A DNA stretch of 25,375 nucleotides from an uncultured Phycisphaerales bacterium (GCA_903905665.1 CAIVHJ010000102.1:1-25375); one strand, 5' to 3'; counted from the stretch's first letter, positions 8,201 to 15,635 are shown. The notes: a model not told the origin generated them from the sequence alone. Made by a program: numbers and translations.

Positions 8201-9213
8201 CTCACGGTGATCACGACCGGCTCTATCGGTTTGCACGGCTCGATGTAGATGACGCTGCGACTTGCTTTTACCGTATAGTCCCGACAGCCACACGCCGAAG
8301 GAATACCACAAGGCGCGTCATTGGACGCCTCAAAGCAGCCGCACTCTGCACCCTCCGGCGGACTTCCCGTTTTTCCGCAGCAGGAATTAGAGTTACCACA
8401 GCACGGACTAGGATCACCACAACAGAGTTCGCAGGTCGGATGAGCGTGTATACATCCAGTCGTTGAATTACAGGAATCAGTTGTACAGCAATTGCCGTCA
8501 TTGCAGTCCACGGCAGGATGCTGACACACGCAGGGATTGGAACTGGTCATTATGTCACCAGTACATCGGTCTCCGTCATTGCAATCGCACGACGTTGAAT
8601 CCCCACAACCATACACCACCCGCCACAACTCCTCTTCCAATACCTCCGGATCGCTTGAATGAGACATCTTGATCCGATCGTCACAATTTGCATTGGCTAG
8701 GGGGAGCGTGATGAATTGAGAAGTAGATGTCTTGGGATTGATTGTCCGTAAATTCACGGTCCGGGATGGATCGCTGACGTGACCCAGCAGCATCTCACGT
8801 GTTGCCGGCTGCCAGTCCCCCGCACTTTTATCAGTACTTTCTGAGGCCAGTGTATATTCATCCGCCAACAACGGATTCGAGTCCAGCAATTCATAGAAAC
8901 TCTCTGTCTCCTCTTCGAGCGCCACAAGTGCCGCACCCAATCCATTCCCTGTATAACCCAGCAACTCCCGATTGATGGAATCAAACCAGAAGATTTGCGT
9001 CCCGGTGCCGTCCCAGACCAGCACCCCGCCTCCCACCTCGGCCCGATGCCATTCTTCTTCGCCTGGTGCCGAGACGATCCCTGCATCGTCGTCACCTGTC
9101 ACAGGCTCATCAGTCCGCTCAGCCTGCGCCCAGCCCGACAATACGAACAACAATCCGCACATCACCATACCCAACATGCACGCACCGGCTCGTTTGCCCC
9201 ATCGCTGGATCAT
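2230..9213 (-). CDS. Giant secreted RHS/YD-repeat protein with candidate LRAT-like effector tip
   Basis: This encodes 2327 residues. Its ATG is preceded by a perfect AGGAGG at seven bases' spacing. Residues 1-31 form a Sec signal peptide ending AQA. Residues 203-390 are very Cys-rich: CNDGDxCTGD and CNDGNCCTTDSCNSTTGC resemble CDDGNxCTxDxC repeats of secreted bacterial proteins, followed by CCG motifs. Residues 506-524 are a Gly-rich linker. YD repeats (YDxxGR) fill roughly 640-2000. The RHS core signature YHYRARFYDPLNGRFFQRD is near 2080-2100 and the DPTGY boundary ends at 2155. The tip has a di-cysteine galaxin-like motif (ACCDGVKYNMRTQTCC), then His2234 in SHTYICC and Cys2316 in NCHEWA. 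His followed by an NC motif is the order seen in LRAT/permuted NlpC/P60 enzymes. The RHS assignment is firm; the tip enzyme is inference. Two short repeats (4132-4148, 3964-4011) are accommodated in frame. Confidence 0.95.
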   Translation of the reverse strand: MIQRWGKRAGACMLGMVMCGLLFVLSGWAQAERTDEPVTGDDDAGIVSAPGEEEWHRAEVGGGVLVWDGTGTQIFWFDSINRELLGYTGNGLGAALVALEEETESFYELLDSNPLLADEYTLASESTDKSAGDWQPATREMLLGHVSDPSRTVNLRTINPKTSTSQFITLPLANANCDDRIKMSHSSDPEVLEEELWRVVYGCGDSTSCDCNDGDRCTGDIMTSSNPCVCQHPAVDCNDGNCCTTDSCNSTTGCIHAHPTCELCCGDPSPCCGNSNSCCGKTGSPPEGAECGCFEASNDAPCGIPSACGCRDYTVKASRSVIYIEPCKPIEPVVITVSCTQYSNEPISYSGDCGPYYAMMADRTAQSLSGGCGDYDDPCENSCNICCYDSGSGTIAGGRTFGGAMTTASWAEEKNAQGEVIGEGALFAWIGYGTGGGVPKESCAIYGVVTASGLAIELAKEAKNGESLGKLKLEVQTGSVWSTHGRTAFKQDGRKTVEIEIRAKNSGGGGGGCCGGGSGGGGGGRRNADDDSFVDTVPATRITYSGSGGSREGQGERTIQTVQDSALEYVAYVGEHIASGPVLEYYHALDDVRLGIPGIGETATVALKGMNGNWQYQKDWWTDYRHFRAVLTDPNGFKYVYEATQPTFTRDKDWDGFFIPISEVHNPDNSLRAVYVSEQVPGTKKYKITKQVAPDGSSALIYAYEPDAEGRLYKLASVSVDADNDGTADGRSVLVTYDDLGRLAWWSHGCDTCGQTIEYVGDTQYVSKRWNAQGQLLAGYEYDDDMQMTRMYRGSDNPADPGYQLLREVIHNPTETLYKNYVDSTHYELTQVEGSVVSGRTDKSYTEYDGGGTELVTTFGFKTDGRPSETMLPNGKIIRKYFGTSGYDDGRVIEQARFDGSNEAMITQRHYTQIKGLTLPYSSTNPYGGTTQNNYDPTTARLSQTFEPSFGDFGTTSGKQGQTEYTYTASGQVELEKHKRPDGQFTITKNVYYPNGLLKDRIEDFGGAGLTTHYEYNGYNELSKVVDPRGVETHRFYDDQSRLRQSYTLEWNNGVVGSNAVEETQNFYDDLGRLILVRGAKDDQSFAPGSPADWSNTGYVYDVYGRRTQTIVNPVVTIDGEVVTSLTAGPNSEVTEYEYDYQDRLVRTTYPDGHWSKVEFDGRGLQTAEVTGSGETESLRTSYEYDLNGNLTQVTEPSGKVTIHHYDGFDRRYETIEGTKITHYVYAPAPSHSQPTRVWIEDTAAGTVLSDVTYQYDKLGRVWQQRQRVGAGADNNTSDSIALTTFDVLGRTEMQIAKALNNTTPNNVQQGDRVTAYTYDNLNRRLAVAILDNKPSVGGVQTFRRQEFVYDNSGNIAQQKVFKDAANYLLTTTSYDGRGLAVKVTDPENHWQESAYDSQGHLIKQMAKNNLGTALRQQRWIYDGLGQLETTVVFADANDEGSVDLTADQVTGYTYEHGRVRTIVTYNNGTDVPHVTVYDYDELGRQETVTDPLGNWQQSVYASAGDDVGLVTRQLVSDGIGVRTIQFVYDDRDRMIRRIEHGPVNVDAEGPDDLITQYQYDAAGRKVLITDAENKQTKYGYNLLGQQVQQIEAFGTSLARITDSVYDRLGRLTELKAYDGAQVQSTKYEYDLAGRRVKIAFPDGALTGTDNIRYVYNLAGWLTQRTDQRGAVTGYTYDNRGLLLTKTVGWALPTIDTFTYDGIGRMRSAKRQAGSPLVEVSESHFDYNDLSQLTSESQELLNSGTPKLLNYSCDQAGNRKMLGYPADVGVNLTYTVDPLGRVDQINRNGTLLVDYDYVGQFLDKRTITTTAGNQIVYDVGYDDYRRVNSIENKLTSPSAMLMSYAMPRDKVGNVDLITATGPNQPSVDYSYDDLYRLTSATYGNGMESFAMDNLGNRNSYGDTRPGGTTIPYGANNPVNEYSTISGQTLTYDLAGNLTHDESGFDYTYDADNRLIRVVKGATTVTFDYDALGRRIRKSDGTNDTLYYYDGLNILAAYASTGALQRYFINGSQYIDEHVLMHDSVDSYYLLGNLYSVTGLTSADGAITESYTYDSYGKVAGLGSSGNPYYFTGQPLDLIVGKQLYHYRARFYDPLNGRFFQRDQLGISERIDFEYFYNGTPVWLRNRSASSVYASGFDLYEYVSSMPTGLVDPTGYMPPGSEPPGMWYACCDGVKYNMRTQTCCNKVVYDRQKDHVCCKDCDGETKYLALQSIWICKRILNHPWTRWIVIGSISHTYICCNGYNSNCYGMQSNQYKPGDKPGYPSGPPTKKGDPISPEAFPFGNCTEVKVCPSVKCAKCNNPTANDDYSLAGPGENCHEWAWCGVPGY
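3964..4011. repeat. Octamer repeat (6 units) within RHS coding sequence
   Basis: Six successive 8-base units follow a GTTYnnGA-like pattern: gttcagaa, gtttcggg, gttccgga, gttcagga, gttcctgg, gattcaga. The 48 bases equal 16 codons, so the RHS frame is kept (ESQELLNSGTPKLLN region). The same octamer family occurs in the spacer at 21668-21719, with gttcagga and gttcagaa shared exactly. Confidence 0.7.
4132..4148. repeat. Short palindrome within RHS coding sequence
   Basis: The sequence ggtgggca-g-tgcccacc is a perfect 8-bp inverted repeat around one base, followed by ctacgg. On the RHS strand it encodes the uncharacteristic peptide TVGWALPTI between LLLTK and DTFTYDG, inside a YD repeat. It looks like a small palindromic element carried in frame. 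The GGTGGGCA half also appears in degenerate form in the repeat at 24270-24340. Confidence 0.65.
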
Positions 9214-9847
9214 GATCCTTCCTCCTTCAATGAAATGTCAGCCCACTCAGCGGATCAAAAACATGACACCTGAAAACAGATACACACCGATCCTCGCGGT
9301 CGTCGGAGTATCTTCACGAAATGAGACCCATTTATCGTTAATAAGCGCCAACAAATCTGAGAAATGCGGCGATAGAACTGATTCGTCCCCAGAGGCCAGC
9401 ACATGCCACCTCTTCCCTCTCTCCATCTGAGTCTATTCCTGAGAGCCGTCAAAATCCATTGCAACTGATGTGCTTCTTTGCAATGCTCGACGCAGAGACG
9501 GCCCAATCAACATGTCATCCTTGAGGTTAGCAACCTGCCCGTGGCGATTCAAGAAAAATTCTGATCTTAATTTATTTTCATATTGTCTCCCAATACGTTA
9601 CAGAAAACCCCTCAATGTGATTACGCCAAGCCGGGTAACAATAAAGTGACACTGAAAAACGATTCCTCAGGCGAACATGTCCGTGTGTCACTGTTTTGGC
9701 AGGGGACTCTGCGAAAGAGAAGGGGACAGGAGTCCTAAACCGAAAGACTCCTGTCCCCTTGGAATCAATTTTCCATTTTCAATTCTCCTCTGCGTGCTCT
9801 GCGATCTCTGCGGTAGAGTCTTTTTTTTGGGGGGGGTTCCGCATTCC
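9214..9847. other. Intergenic region upstream of the RHS gene
   Basis: This 634-base gap holds the RHS ribosome-binding site at 9221-9226, an AT-rich patch around 9550-9600 that might include the RHS promoter, and a perfect hairpin at 9720-9760. It also holds the phrase tgcgtgctctgcgatctctg, a degenerate tandem repeat, and a T8G8 tract at 9821-9836. The last bases (attccgaattccgcaatccg) are a short repeat that supplies the final codons and stop of the response regulator. I see no convincing gene. Confidence 0.5.
9720..9760. repeat. Perfect 15-bp inverted repeat (GGGGACAGGAGTC type)
   Basis: The arm aaggggacaggagtc (9720-9734) and its exact reverse complement gactcctgtcccctt (9746-9760) enclose an 11-base loop. 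No T-run follows on the minus strand, where the response regulator ends 88 bases earlier, so a simple terminator is not well supported. The shape (GGGGACAG arm, short loop) is like dispersed REP-type palindromes mobilised by TnpA-REP/Y1 transposases in many bacteria. That link is inference. Confidence 0.7.
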
Positions 9848-11254
9848 TCATTCCGAATTCCGCAATCCGTACTCCGGTGTTTCAACGTCCAGTCCATGGC
9901 GTTTCATTTTTTTGTACAGCGTGGTGCGGTTGATTTGCAGCATGTCGGCGGTGGCTTGGCGGTTCCATTGGTTTGTGCGCAGCGCCGAAGCGATGATTTT
10001 CTTTTCGGGTTCCTGCAGCGATTCTTCCAGCGATTGCGGTTTGAATTCCGAAACGGCGACGGCGGACGGCATTGGCTTCTGTAGATTCGGCGGCAGGTCC
10101 TCCACGACAATCTTCCGTCGTTTCGTGAACACCATCGCCCGTTCGATTACGTTCTCCAGTTCGCGAATGTTTCCCGGCCAATGATAACCCTGCAACACAT
10201 GCATCGCCTCGTCGTCAATCCCCTCAACGTCCTTGCGAACCTCGTCCCGATATTTGTTCACAAAATGCTGCGCCAGCAAAGGAATATCGCTCAAACGTTC
10301 CGACAAGCCGGGAAGCACGATATTGACGACGTTGACCCGATAGAACAAATCCTGCCGAAACCGCCCGGCGTCCACCTCTTTCTGCAAATCCACGTTCGTC
10401 GCCAAAATCACCCGCACATCGACCGTTTCGGTCCGATTGCTCCCCACCGCTTCGAATTGCCGCTCCTGCAATATCCGAAGCAACTTTACCTGCAACGCCG
10501 GCGACGCCGTCGAAATCTCATCCAGAAATATCGTGCCCCCATCCGCCGCTTTGAACCGCCCCGGCTTGTCTATCACCGCCCCCGTGAACGCTCCCTTCAC
10601 GTGACCGAACAACTCGCTTTCCAGCAGCGTTTCAGGAATCGCTCCGCAACTGACTTCGATGAAAGGCGCTTCTCGTCGTGCGCTTTGGCGATGAATCGCG
10701 CGCGCAATCAAACTCTTGCCGGTCCCCGACGCCCCCGTGATCAATACCGTAATCCTCGAATCCGCCACGGTTTCGATCACGTCGAAAATTTTCAGCATCT
10801 TGTAATCCTGACCGACGATCGTGCTCAACCCCGATTGCCGCTCGAGACGACTGCGAAGCCGCTGGTTTTCAAGCGAAAGCATCTGTTGCTGGAGCGCCCG
10901 TTCAACCGCCAACTGAATGTCTTCTTCGACAAGAGGTTTGGTGAGATAGTCATAGGCGCCGAGTTTGATGGCATCGACGGCACTTTCGATCGTTCCGTAG
11001 CCGGTGATCAGCAGCACCCCAACCGCTGGAAATCTGCTTTTCACAACTCGCAAAAGCTCAAAACCATCCGATCCCGTCAAATTCACTTCGCTGATTACCA
11101 GATGGACCACTTGGCGTTGCAGTTCCGAAACGGCTTCGTTGAAGCCCGGAACGTGAATTAATCCGAATCCATTGCGCCCCAAAATCGTGATCAACGACTG
11201 GGCGACATATTCATCAGGATCAACAATCAATATCCTCGGTTTCTCGCTAGCCAT
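9848..11254 (-). CDS. Sigma-54-dependent response regulator (NtrC family) with Glu at the phosphosite
   Basis: This 468-residue protein has a receiver domain (about 1-125), a sigma-54-activating AAA+ domain (about 145-375) and a C-terminal Fis-type helix-turn-helix (RQATADMLQINRTTLYKKMK). The AAA+ part is complete: Walker A GASGTGKS, GAFTGA for sigma-54 contact, Walker B GGTIFLDE and the arginine-finger region FRQDLFYRV. In the receiver the acidic site (D12, D14), Thr/Gly loop and Lys of YLTKP are present. The usual phospho-acceptor is replaced: LLSD of NtrC aligns with VISE, placing Glu56 there. A Glu can mimic phosphorylation, so the protein may act constitutively. No histidine kinase is adjacent. 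ATG with a GAGG ribosome site. Its promoter targets are unknown. Confidence 0.93.
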   Translation of the reverse strand: MASEKPRILIVDPDEYVAQSLITILGRNGFGLIHVPGFNEAVSELQRQVVHLVISEVNLTGSDGFELLRVVKSRFPAVGVLLITGYGTIESAVDAIKLGAYDYLTKPLVEEDIQLAVERALQQQMLSLENQRLRSRLERQSGLSTIVGQDYKMLKIFDVIETVADSRITVLITGASGTGKSLIARAIHRQSARREAPFIEVSCGAIPETLLESELFGHVKGAFTGAVIDKPGRFKAADGGTIFLDEISTASPALQVKLLRILQERQFEAVGSNRTETVDVRVILATNVDLQKEVDAGRFRQDLFYRVNVVNIVLPGLSERLSDIPLLAQHFVNKYRDEVRKDVEGIDDEAMHVLQGYHWPGNIRELENVIERAMVFTKRRKIVVEDLPPNLQKPMPSAVAVSEFKPQSLEESLQEPEKKIIASALRTNQWNRQATADMLQINRTTLYKKMKRHGLDVETPEYGLRNSE

Positions 11255-11430
11255 GAATTCCTCACTGAGATTGCTGCTTTACGAAAACACACGTGGCATT
11301 CAGACCATACGACTCGCAACCAATTGTGTCTCTTTGTGTTGCGACGCATGTCTCTTGTTGACAAATCGCATCAATCGCCGTTGCTTCATATCATCGTCAA
11401 ATCACGTGTTGCACTGAATCAACGATTCGT

Positions 11431-11450
11431 TTCCACCAGCGATGGTGGAA
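11431..11450. repeat. 8-bp hairpin between trx-like gene and response regulator
   Basis: The arms ttccacca (11431-11438) and tggtggaa (11443-11450) enclose the four-base loop gcga. It lies about 35 bases after the stop of the thioredoxin-like gene (minus strand), where a terminator or processing hairpin would fit. No T-tract follows, so intrinsic termination is doubtful. The rest of the 231-base gap shows only the word tgcgtcgcaac twice on the minus strand. I found no good sigma-54 or sigma-70 promoter. Confidence 0.35.
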
Positions 11451-11485
11451 TGACACAAAATAGGTTGCGACGCAATAAGATAGGT

Positions 11486-11977
11486 TTAATCGTTGAGGAA
11501 TTTTTTGAGCGGTGGTGCGATGTTTTCCGGAATATCCTCAGCCCACGCAGCACCGGTGACGACGCCGGTCACATGGGCATCAGAATCCAGACGATAAAAC
11601 GCCGGAATCCCGTTGATGACAATGCCGGCGGATTCGAATTGCGGTTTCCAGAAATCGTGGTCGAGATGAATGATGTAGGTACCGGAAAAAGCATCGACCA
11701 TTCGCGGATCGTCCATGCACTTGAGCAGCCTCTGACACGGTCCGCACCACGTGGCGGTCACTTCCACAAACGGCTTGAGGTTCTGCTGACGTGCTTTTTC
11801 CGCTTCCTTCTGAAGAATCGTCTTGAGATCGCCTTCCTGAGTCGGAATCTCCAAAATCACATGACGCGCGACCTCGGCGCGCCGGGACTGATTTTCGATT
11901 CGCAGCGCACGGGTCAAACCCCACCCGGCAAGAGCCGCCAACCCCATCAGACCGAAGATCATATAAACGTTTTTCAC
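11486..11977 (-). CDS. Membrane-anchored thioredoxin-like protein
   Basis: This 163-residue protein has a hydrophobic N-terminal anchor (residues 5-24). A thioredoxin fold follows, with the redox motif W77-C78-G-P-C81 and the conserved cis-proline loop (NGIPAFYRL, Pro125). The domain should face the periplasm and act as a thiol-disulphide reductase or a carrier for periplasmic or lipoprotein partners. Substrates cannot be told from sequence. The GTG start at 11977 is set by GAGGTGA, which overlaps the lnt stop codon only three bases upstream, so the two genes are probably translationally coupled. A link to lipoprotein maturation or envelope assembly is suggested by this coupling, not shown. 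Confidence 0.88.
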   Translation of the reverse strand: MKNVYMIFGLMGLAALAGWGLTRALRIENQSRRAEVARHVILEIPTQEGDLKTILQKEAEKARQQNLKPFVEVTATWCGPCQRLLKCMDDPRMVDAFSGTYIIHLDHDFWKPQFESAGIVINGIPAFYRLDSDAHVTGVVTGAAWAEDIPENIAPPLKKFLND

Positions 11978-11980
11978 GGC

Positions 11981-13744
11981 TCACCTCGTTTGCGAATCGG
12001 CCGAGTGAATGTTCTTCACGGCGGACCGACGTTTGATCAATGCGAGCAGCAACAAAAGAGCGCACAGAATCGAACAGAGATAACCGAACCAGTCACCGTA
12101 CCGAGTATACCATGTCAGTCGAGAATCCACGCCGACGTGGGCCACGGAATATCCGAACAAGCCTCTGCCGAGAGATCGACCATGGACGCGCACGACGTCG
12201 TGAATGCGTCCGTTGGGATCGACGAAGCCGCTACAAGCGGTATTGACCGATCGTGCGATCCCCACGCGATTTTCCACCGCGCGAAAGGCGCAAACCGCCA
12301 GATGCTGAGGCACGATGGCGCTGTGATTGAACCATCCGTCGTTGCTCATGCTCAGTAGAAAATCCACCTGTTTCTGTCCGTCGGGACCGAGCGTGAATCG
12401 CCGACTGACCTCCGGCAAGAGGTCCTCGAAGCAAATCGGGATTCCGAACCGATACGTGCGATTGTGCACATCGGTCATCTCAAAGGAGGTAAATGTTTTT
12501 CCGGCAACGAGGGAAAATTCGTCTTCGGGGAGACTGAAAGGATTAAAACTGTCGAGCCAGCGGTAGAGGGTATGGAGACCATAAGGCCAATACCGAAACG
12601 GCGTAAATTCACCGAAGACGACGAGTTTGACCTTGTCGTAACGAGATTTCCCGTCGGCGCGGGGCGAATAAACAAAAGCGGAATTGTATTTCCTGCACGG
12701 AAAGATCACGGTTTGATAAAACTCGATCGAAGCCGCGCCCACCACCACGGTGGCGGAATAGCGCCGGGCCTGTTCGCGGAAAATCTGATCGAACAAACGA
12801 CTGGTCTCCTGAAAAAGAAGATAGCGGCGGTACTTGGTATCCACGCTGGTCGTTTTCAGATATTCATCGTTGAGGTACATCATCCATGGCGTTTCGGGAA
12901 ACAGAAACAAATCGGGATGAAATTCGGCTGCCTGTTCCATCAGTTGGAAATACGTCCGGGCTTTATCGCTCTCGGTGGGCCCTTCCTGTGCATCCGAGGA
13001 AGGAACCGTCGAAGGATAATCCCCTTGAATCACCGCCACTCTCGGGCCCGCTCGCATCGTTCCTCGATACAACTGAATCGAACCATACAACAACGTCCCC
13101 GCCAAAACGATCAACGTGGCCACCGCCGGTCGAACCAGACATCGACCCGTCCCCCGAACCGCCGGCGGACGCCGATAATGGAGCCACACCGACGCCAACA
13201 AACCGTTGATCATCGCCACGACGAAGCTGACACCGACCGCCCCGGTCACGTCGCTGATCTGAATCAGCACCAGCCGCTGATAATTTCCATGGGCCAAAAA
13301 CATAAACGGGAATGCCAACGGTCCGACGCTGCGGAGTTGCTCCGTGGCGACCCAAACGACGGGAACGATCGCCACAAGCGACCATCCCAGCCGGCGGTAA
13401 ATCTCCCGAACCAGCCCCCCATAGAGCCAGTAAAACATCCCATAATAAAAACACAGCCCGTCATAACCGTCGGGGGTAATCTGCCGGATCGAATACATGT
13501 TGACGGCGTAAAATGCCACACCCAGCAGGTAACTCCCCAAATGCGCCGTCCATCGACCCGGAACCAAAACCACCCAGACGGTCCACGGAACCAGACACAC
13601 GAACGTCAGAAACCACCAATCGATCCCCGGTGTTTCCCAGTTCATGCCGAGATAGATGATAGACTGCAGGAACAGCGTCAGAAGCGGGAGAAACCAGCCC
13701 CAAATCGGGTGCATTCGCGGAAGGATTCGAGTCGGTTCAGGCAT
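11981..13744 (-). CDS. lnt: Apolipoprotein N-acyltransferase
   Basis: Lnt adds the third acyl chain to the N-terminal cysteine of lipoproteins in the inner membrane. From ATG 13744 the protein has 587 residues: about six N-terminal membrane segments, a periplasmic nitrilase-fold domain and a C-terminal helix (LCSILCALLLLLAL). The catalytic triad is visible as Glu284 (FPETPW), Lys371 (YDKVKLVVFGEF) and Cys438 (IPICFEDL). The later SNDGWF and AFRAVENR motifs are also typical. The frame extends to a TTG at 13813, but neither start has a clear ribosome site; I prefer the ATG, whose product begins just before the first membrane helix. The length is slightly above the usual 500-550. The stop overlaps the ribosome site of the thioredoxin-like gene. 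Confidence 0.92.
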   Translation of the reverse strand: MPEPTRILPRMHPIWGWFLPLLTLFLQSIIYLGMNWETPGIDWWFLTFVCLVPWTVWVVLVPGRWTAHLGSYLLGVAFYAVNMYSIRQITPDGYDGLCFYYGMFYWLYGGLVREIYRRLGWSLVAIVPVVWVATEQLRSVGPLAFPFMFLAHGNYQRLVLIQISDVTGAVGVSFVVAMINGLLASVWLHYRRPPAVRGTGRCLVRPAVATLIVLAGTLLYGSIQLYRGTMRAGPRVAVIQGDYPSTVPSSDAQEGPTESDKARTYFQLMEQAAEFHPDLFLFPETPWMMYLNDEYLKTTSVDTKYRRYLLFQETSRLFDQIFREQARRYSATVVVGAASIEFYQTVIFPCRKYNSAFVYSPRADGKSRYDKVKLVVFGEFTPFRYWPYGLHTLYRWLDSFNPFSLPEDEFSLVAGKTFTSFEMTDVHNRTYRFGIPICFEDLLPEVSRRFTLGPDGQKQVDFLLSMSNDGWFNHSAIVPQHLAVCAFRAVENRVGIARSVNTACSGFVDPNGRIHDVVRVHGRSLGRGLFGYSVAHVGVDSRLTWYTRYGDWFGYLCSILCALLLLLALIKRRSAVKNIHSADSQTR

Positions 13745-13870
13745 GGACCAGACTGTAACAATCTCCGACAAAACTTCAACACATCTTCGACACAACTCCA
13801 CAACTTGTTCCAAGGGGGAATTTTTGCGACGGATACTGGAAGCTGGGCCCGGAACGTGGATCGCCGGCGA

Positions 13871-14263
13871 TCACGTCACAGAGTTGAGCACCTTGTCTTC
13901 GACGTAAAGAGGGACTTCGCCTGCGACGCCCAGCGCGATGGCATCGGAGGGGCGGGCATCGACTTCGACGAGTTTGCCGTTTTGGCGGATGACGAGTTTG
14001 GCGAAGAACGTATGATCGCGCAGGTCATGAATGACAATCTGTTCCAGTTCGCAATCGAGGGATTCGATCACCCGAGCCATCAAATCGTGGGTCATGGGAC
14101 GGGGCGTCTGAATGCCTTTGACGCGACGATCAATCGCCGAGGCTTCGTAAATCCCGATTACGATTGGAAACTGGCGGTTCCCGTCTCGTTCTTTCAGAAT
14201 GATGATCTGCTGCTCGTCATTCTCGCGAATAATGATCCGCGCAAGGTCCATTCGAATAAGCAT
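13871..14263 (-). CDS. Bifunctional nuclease family protein (DUF151/BFN)
   Basis: This 130-residue protein consists of a single BFN domain. Typical features are QIIILKERDGNRQFPIVIGIYEASAI, the PRPMTHDLM segment, DHTFFAKLVIRQNG and the terminal RPSDAIALGV. Relatives in bacteria and plants have been described as having DNase and RNase activity, but their cellular role is poorly known. The length matches the short bacterial form. ATG with GAGGGA ahead. It lies between rodA (127-base gap) and lnt (about 130-base gap) on the same strand, so it is probably part of the envelope operon but could have its own promoter. Confidence 0.9.
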   Translation of the reverse strand: MLIRMDLARIIIRENDEQQIIILKERDGNRQFPIVIGIYEASAIDRRVKGIQTPRPMTHDLMARVIESLDCELEQIVIHDLRDHTFFAKLVIRQNGKLVEVDARPSDAIALGVAGEVPLYVEDKVLNSVT

Positions 14264-14390
14264 TCGTCAATCCCTCGTCAAGTAAACATCCAACCGGTAA
14301 TAGATGAACTCGCTTTACCCCCATCGCGCGACCAGAGTCGGAACTGCCCGACACCGTTGTAATCGAGCGTATCGGTGAAAACGGTGAAAG

Positions 14391-15635
14391 TCAACCCAAA
14401 CCGGCGTATTCGAGCAGGCTTCCCTCGAAAGGTCTTGGACCCAGCAAGTAGGGCCGATATCGCGACACGCTGATCAACAGCGCCACCTGAACCATGCTGA
14501 CAAACATGCTGCTTCCGCCGTAGCTCACGAACGGCAGCGTCATACCCGTCACCGGCATCAGTCCCATCGTCATTCCGACGTTGATGAACACCTGGGCGAC
14601 GATCTGGGCCACGACCCCCACTGCGAGAAGTTTTCCGAACGGTTCCGACGTGGACGACGCGATTTCCAGACCCGCCACGGCGATCACCAGATAACACAGC
14701 ATGACGACCAGACATCCAACCGTTCCCCACTGCTCCCCGATGATGGCGAAGATGAAATCGTTGTGTCGTTCGGGCAGGAAACCGTACTGAACAAACAAAC
14801 CCTGTTTCCAGCCGCGACCGTTCAATCCGCCTCCACTCAGGGCCGCCTTGGACCGCAACAGTTGGAACCCGTCATCGTGTTCGTAACCGGAGGCTGTCAT
14901 TTCCGGATCGCGGGTCAACCAGGTCCATTTTTCCGGCTCGTCGATCATCGACGCTTTGACGGATTCATTCTGCAACATCAATCCCACGATGCGGCCTCGT
15001 TGATACTCCTCCATTCTGCCCCAAAGAATCGGTGCGACCAGAATCGCCAGCCCCACAATGCCCACCAGATGCTTCAAACGAGCACCGGTGGCAAACAGCA
15101 CCAAAAACAGGACCGGCATCAACAGCAGTGTCGTCCCCAGATCAGGTTGCAGCAACGTCAGAAACATCGGAACAACAGTCAGCGCGAACGGCCCGATTAA
15201 ACCCGAAAGCGTCTGGTGATTTTTTTTGTGCTTCAGATACCATCCCAGCGCAAGCAGATAGGCAACTTTCATGACTTCCGACGGTTGCAGATTGATCCAC
15301 CCCAGATCGATCCAGCGATAAGCACCCTTGATCGGACGAATGAGCGGCAATCCTCCGCAGATTCTTGCCAGAACCAACAGGACCAGCAACGCGAGGCTAG
15401 CCACAAACAGCGCATACGACCAACGACCCAGTCGTTGATATCCGATTCGAATACAAACCCACGCCAACACAATCGCCACTATGATGAAAAACAATTGCCG
15501 ATCGGCGACGTGAAGCGGAACGCCCGCCTGGCCTTCGGCGGCAACCAGCGCCAACAGACCGACAGTCCAAAGCGCACCCACCGCCGACAAAACCACCCAT
15601 CCGGGAATCGTTAACCATGGCCCCTTCGTTCGCAT
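14391..15635 (-). CDS. rodA: SEDS peptidoglycan glycosyltransferase RodA
   Basis: RodA polymerises lipid II into glycan strands in the rod complex together with its partner PBP2. From ATG 15635 the protein has 414 residues and about ten membrane segments. SEDS hallmarks are GAYRWIDLGWINLQPSE, LLQPDLGTT, FLPERHNDFIFAIIGEQWG and the terminal VGMTMGLMPVTGMTLPFVSYGGSSM. The Asp of RHNDFIF (Asp293 here) corresponds to the essential catalytic Asp of RodA. The frame extends to a TTG at 15677 without a ribosome site. The pbp2 gene ends about 100 bases upstream, which favours RodA over FtsW. A loop of about 60 residues before the DFIF motif (EEYQRGRIVGLMLQNES to DGFQLLRSKAAL) fits the large extracytoplasmic loop of the family. 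Confidence 0.94.
   Translation of the reverse strand: MRTKGPWLTIPGWVVLSAVGALWTVGLLALVAAEGQAGVPLHVADRQLFFIIVAIVLAWVCIRIGYQRLGRWSYALFVASLALLVLLVLARICGGLPLIRPIKGAYRWIDLGWINLQPSEVMKVAYLLALGWYLKHKKNHQTLSGLIGPFALTVVPMFLTLLQPDLGTTLLLMPVLFLVLFATGARLKHLVGIVGLAILVAPILWGRMEEYQRGRIVGLMLQNESVKASMIDEPEKWTWLTRDPEMTASGYEHDDGFQLLRSKAALSGGGLNGRGWKQGLFVQYGFLPERHNDFIFAIIGEQWGTVGCLVVMLCYLVIAVAGLEIASSTSEPFGKLLAVGVVAQIVAQVFINVGMTMGLMPVTGMTLPFVSYGGSSMFVSMVQVALLISVSRYRPYLLGPRPFEGSLLEYAGLG

Noticed and set aside
9255..9506. 83-codon minus-strand open frame upstream of the RHS gene
   Set aside because: It has no ribosome-binding site or recognisable features; more likely leader or untranslated region.
9720..9760. Intrinsic terminator for the response regulator
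   Set aside because: The stem is strong, but no T-run follows on the minus strand; it is kept as a repeat instead.
12464..14362. 632-codon plus-strand open frame across lnt, the BFN gene and their spacers
   Set aside because: It lies antisense to three well-supported genes, is very rich in Arg, His and Gln without domains, and arises from codon bias of the opposite strand.
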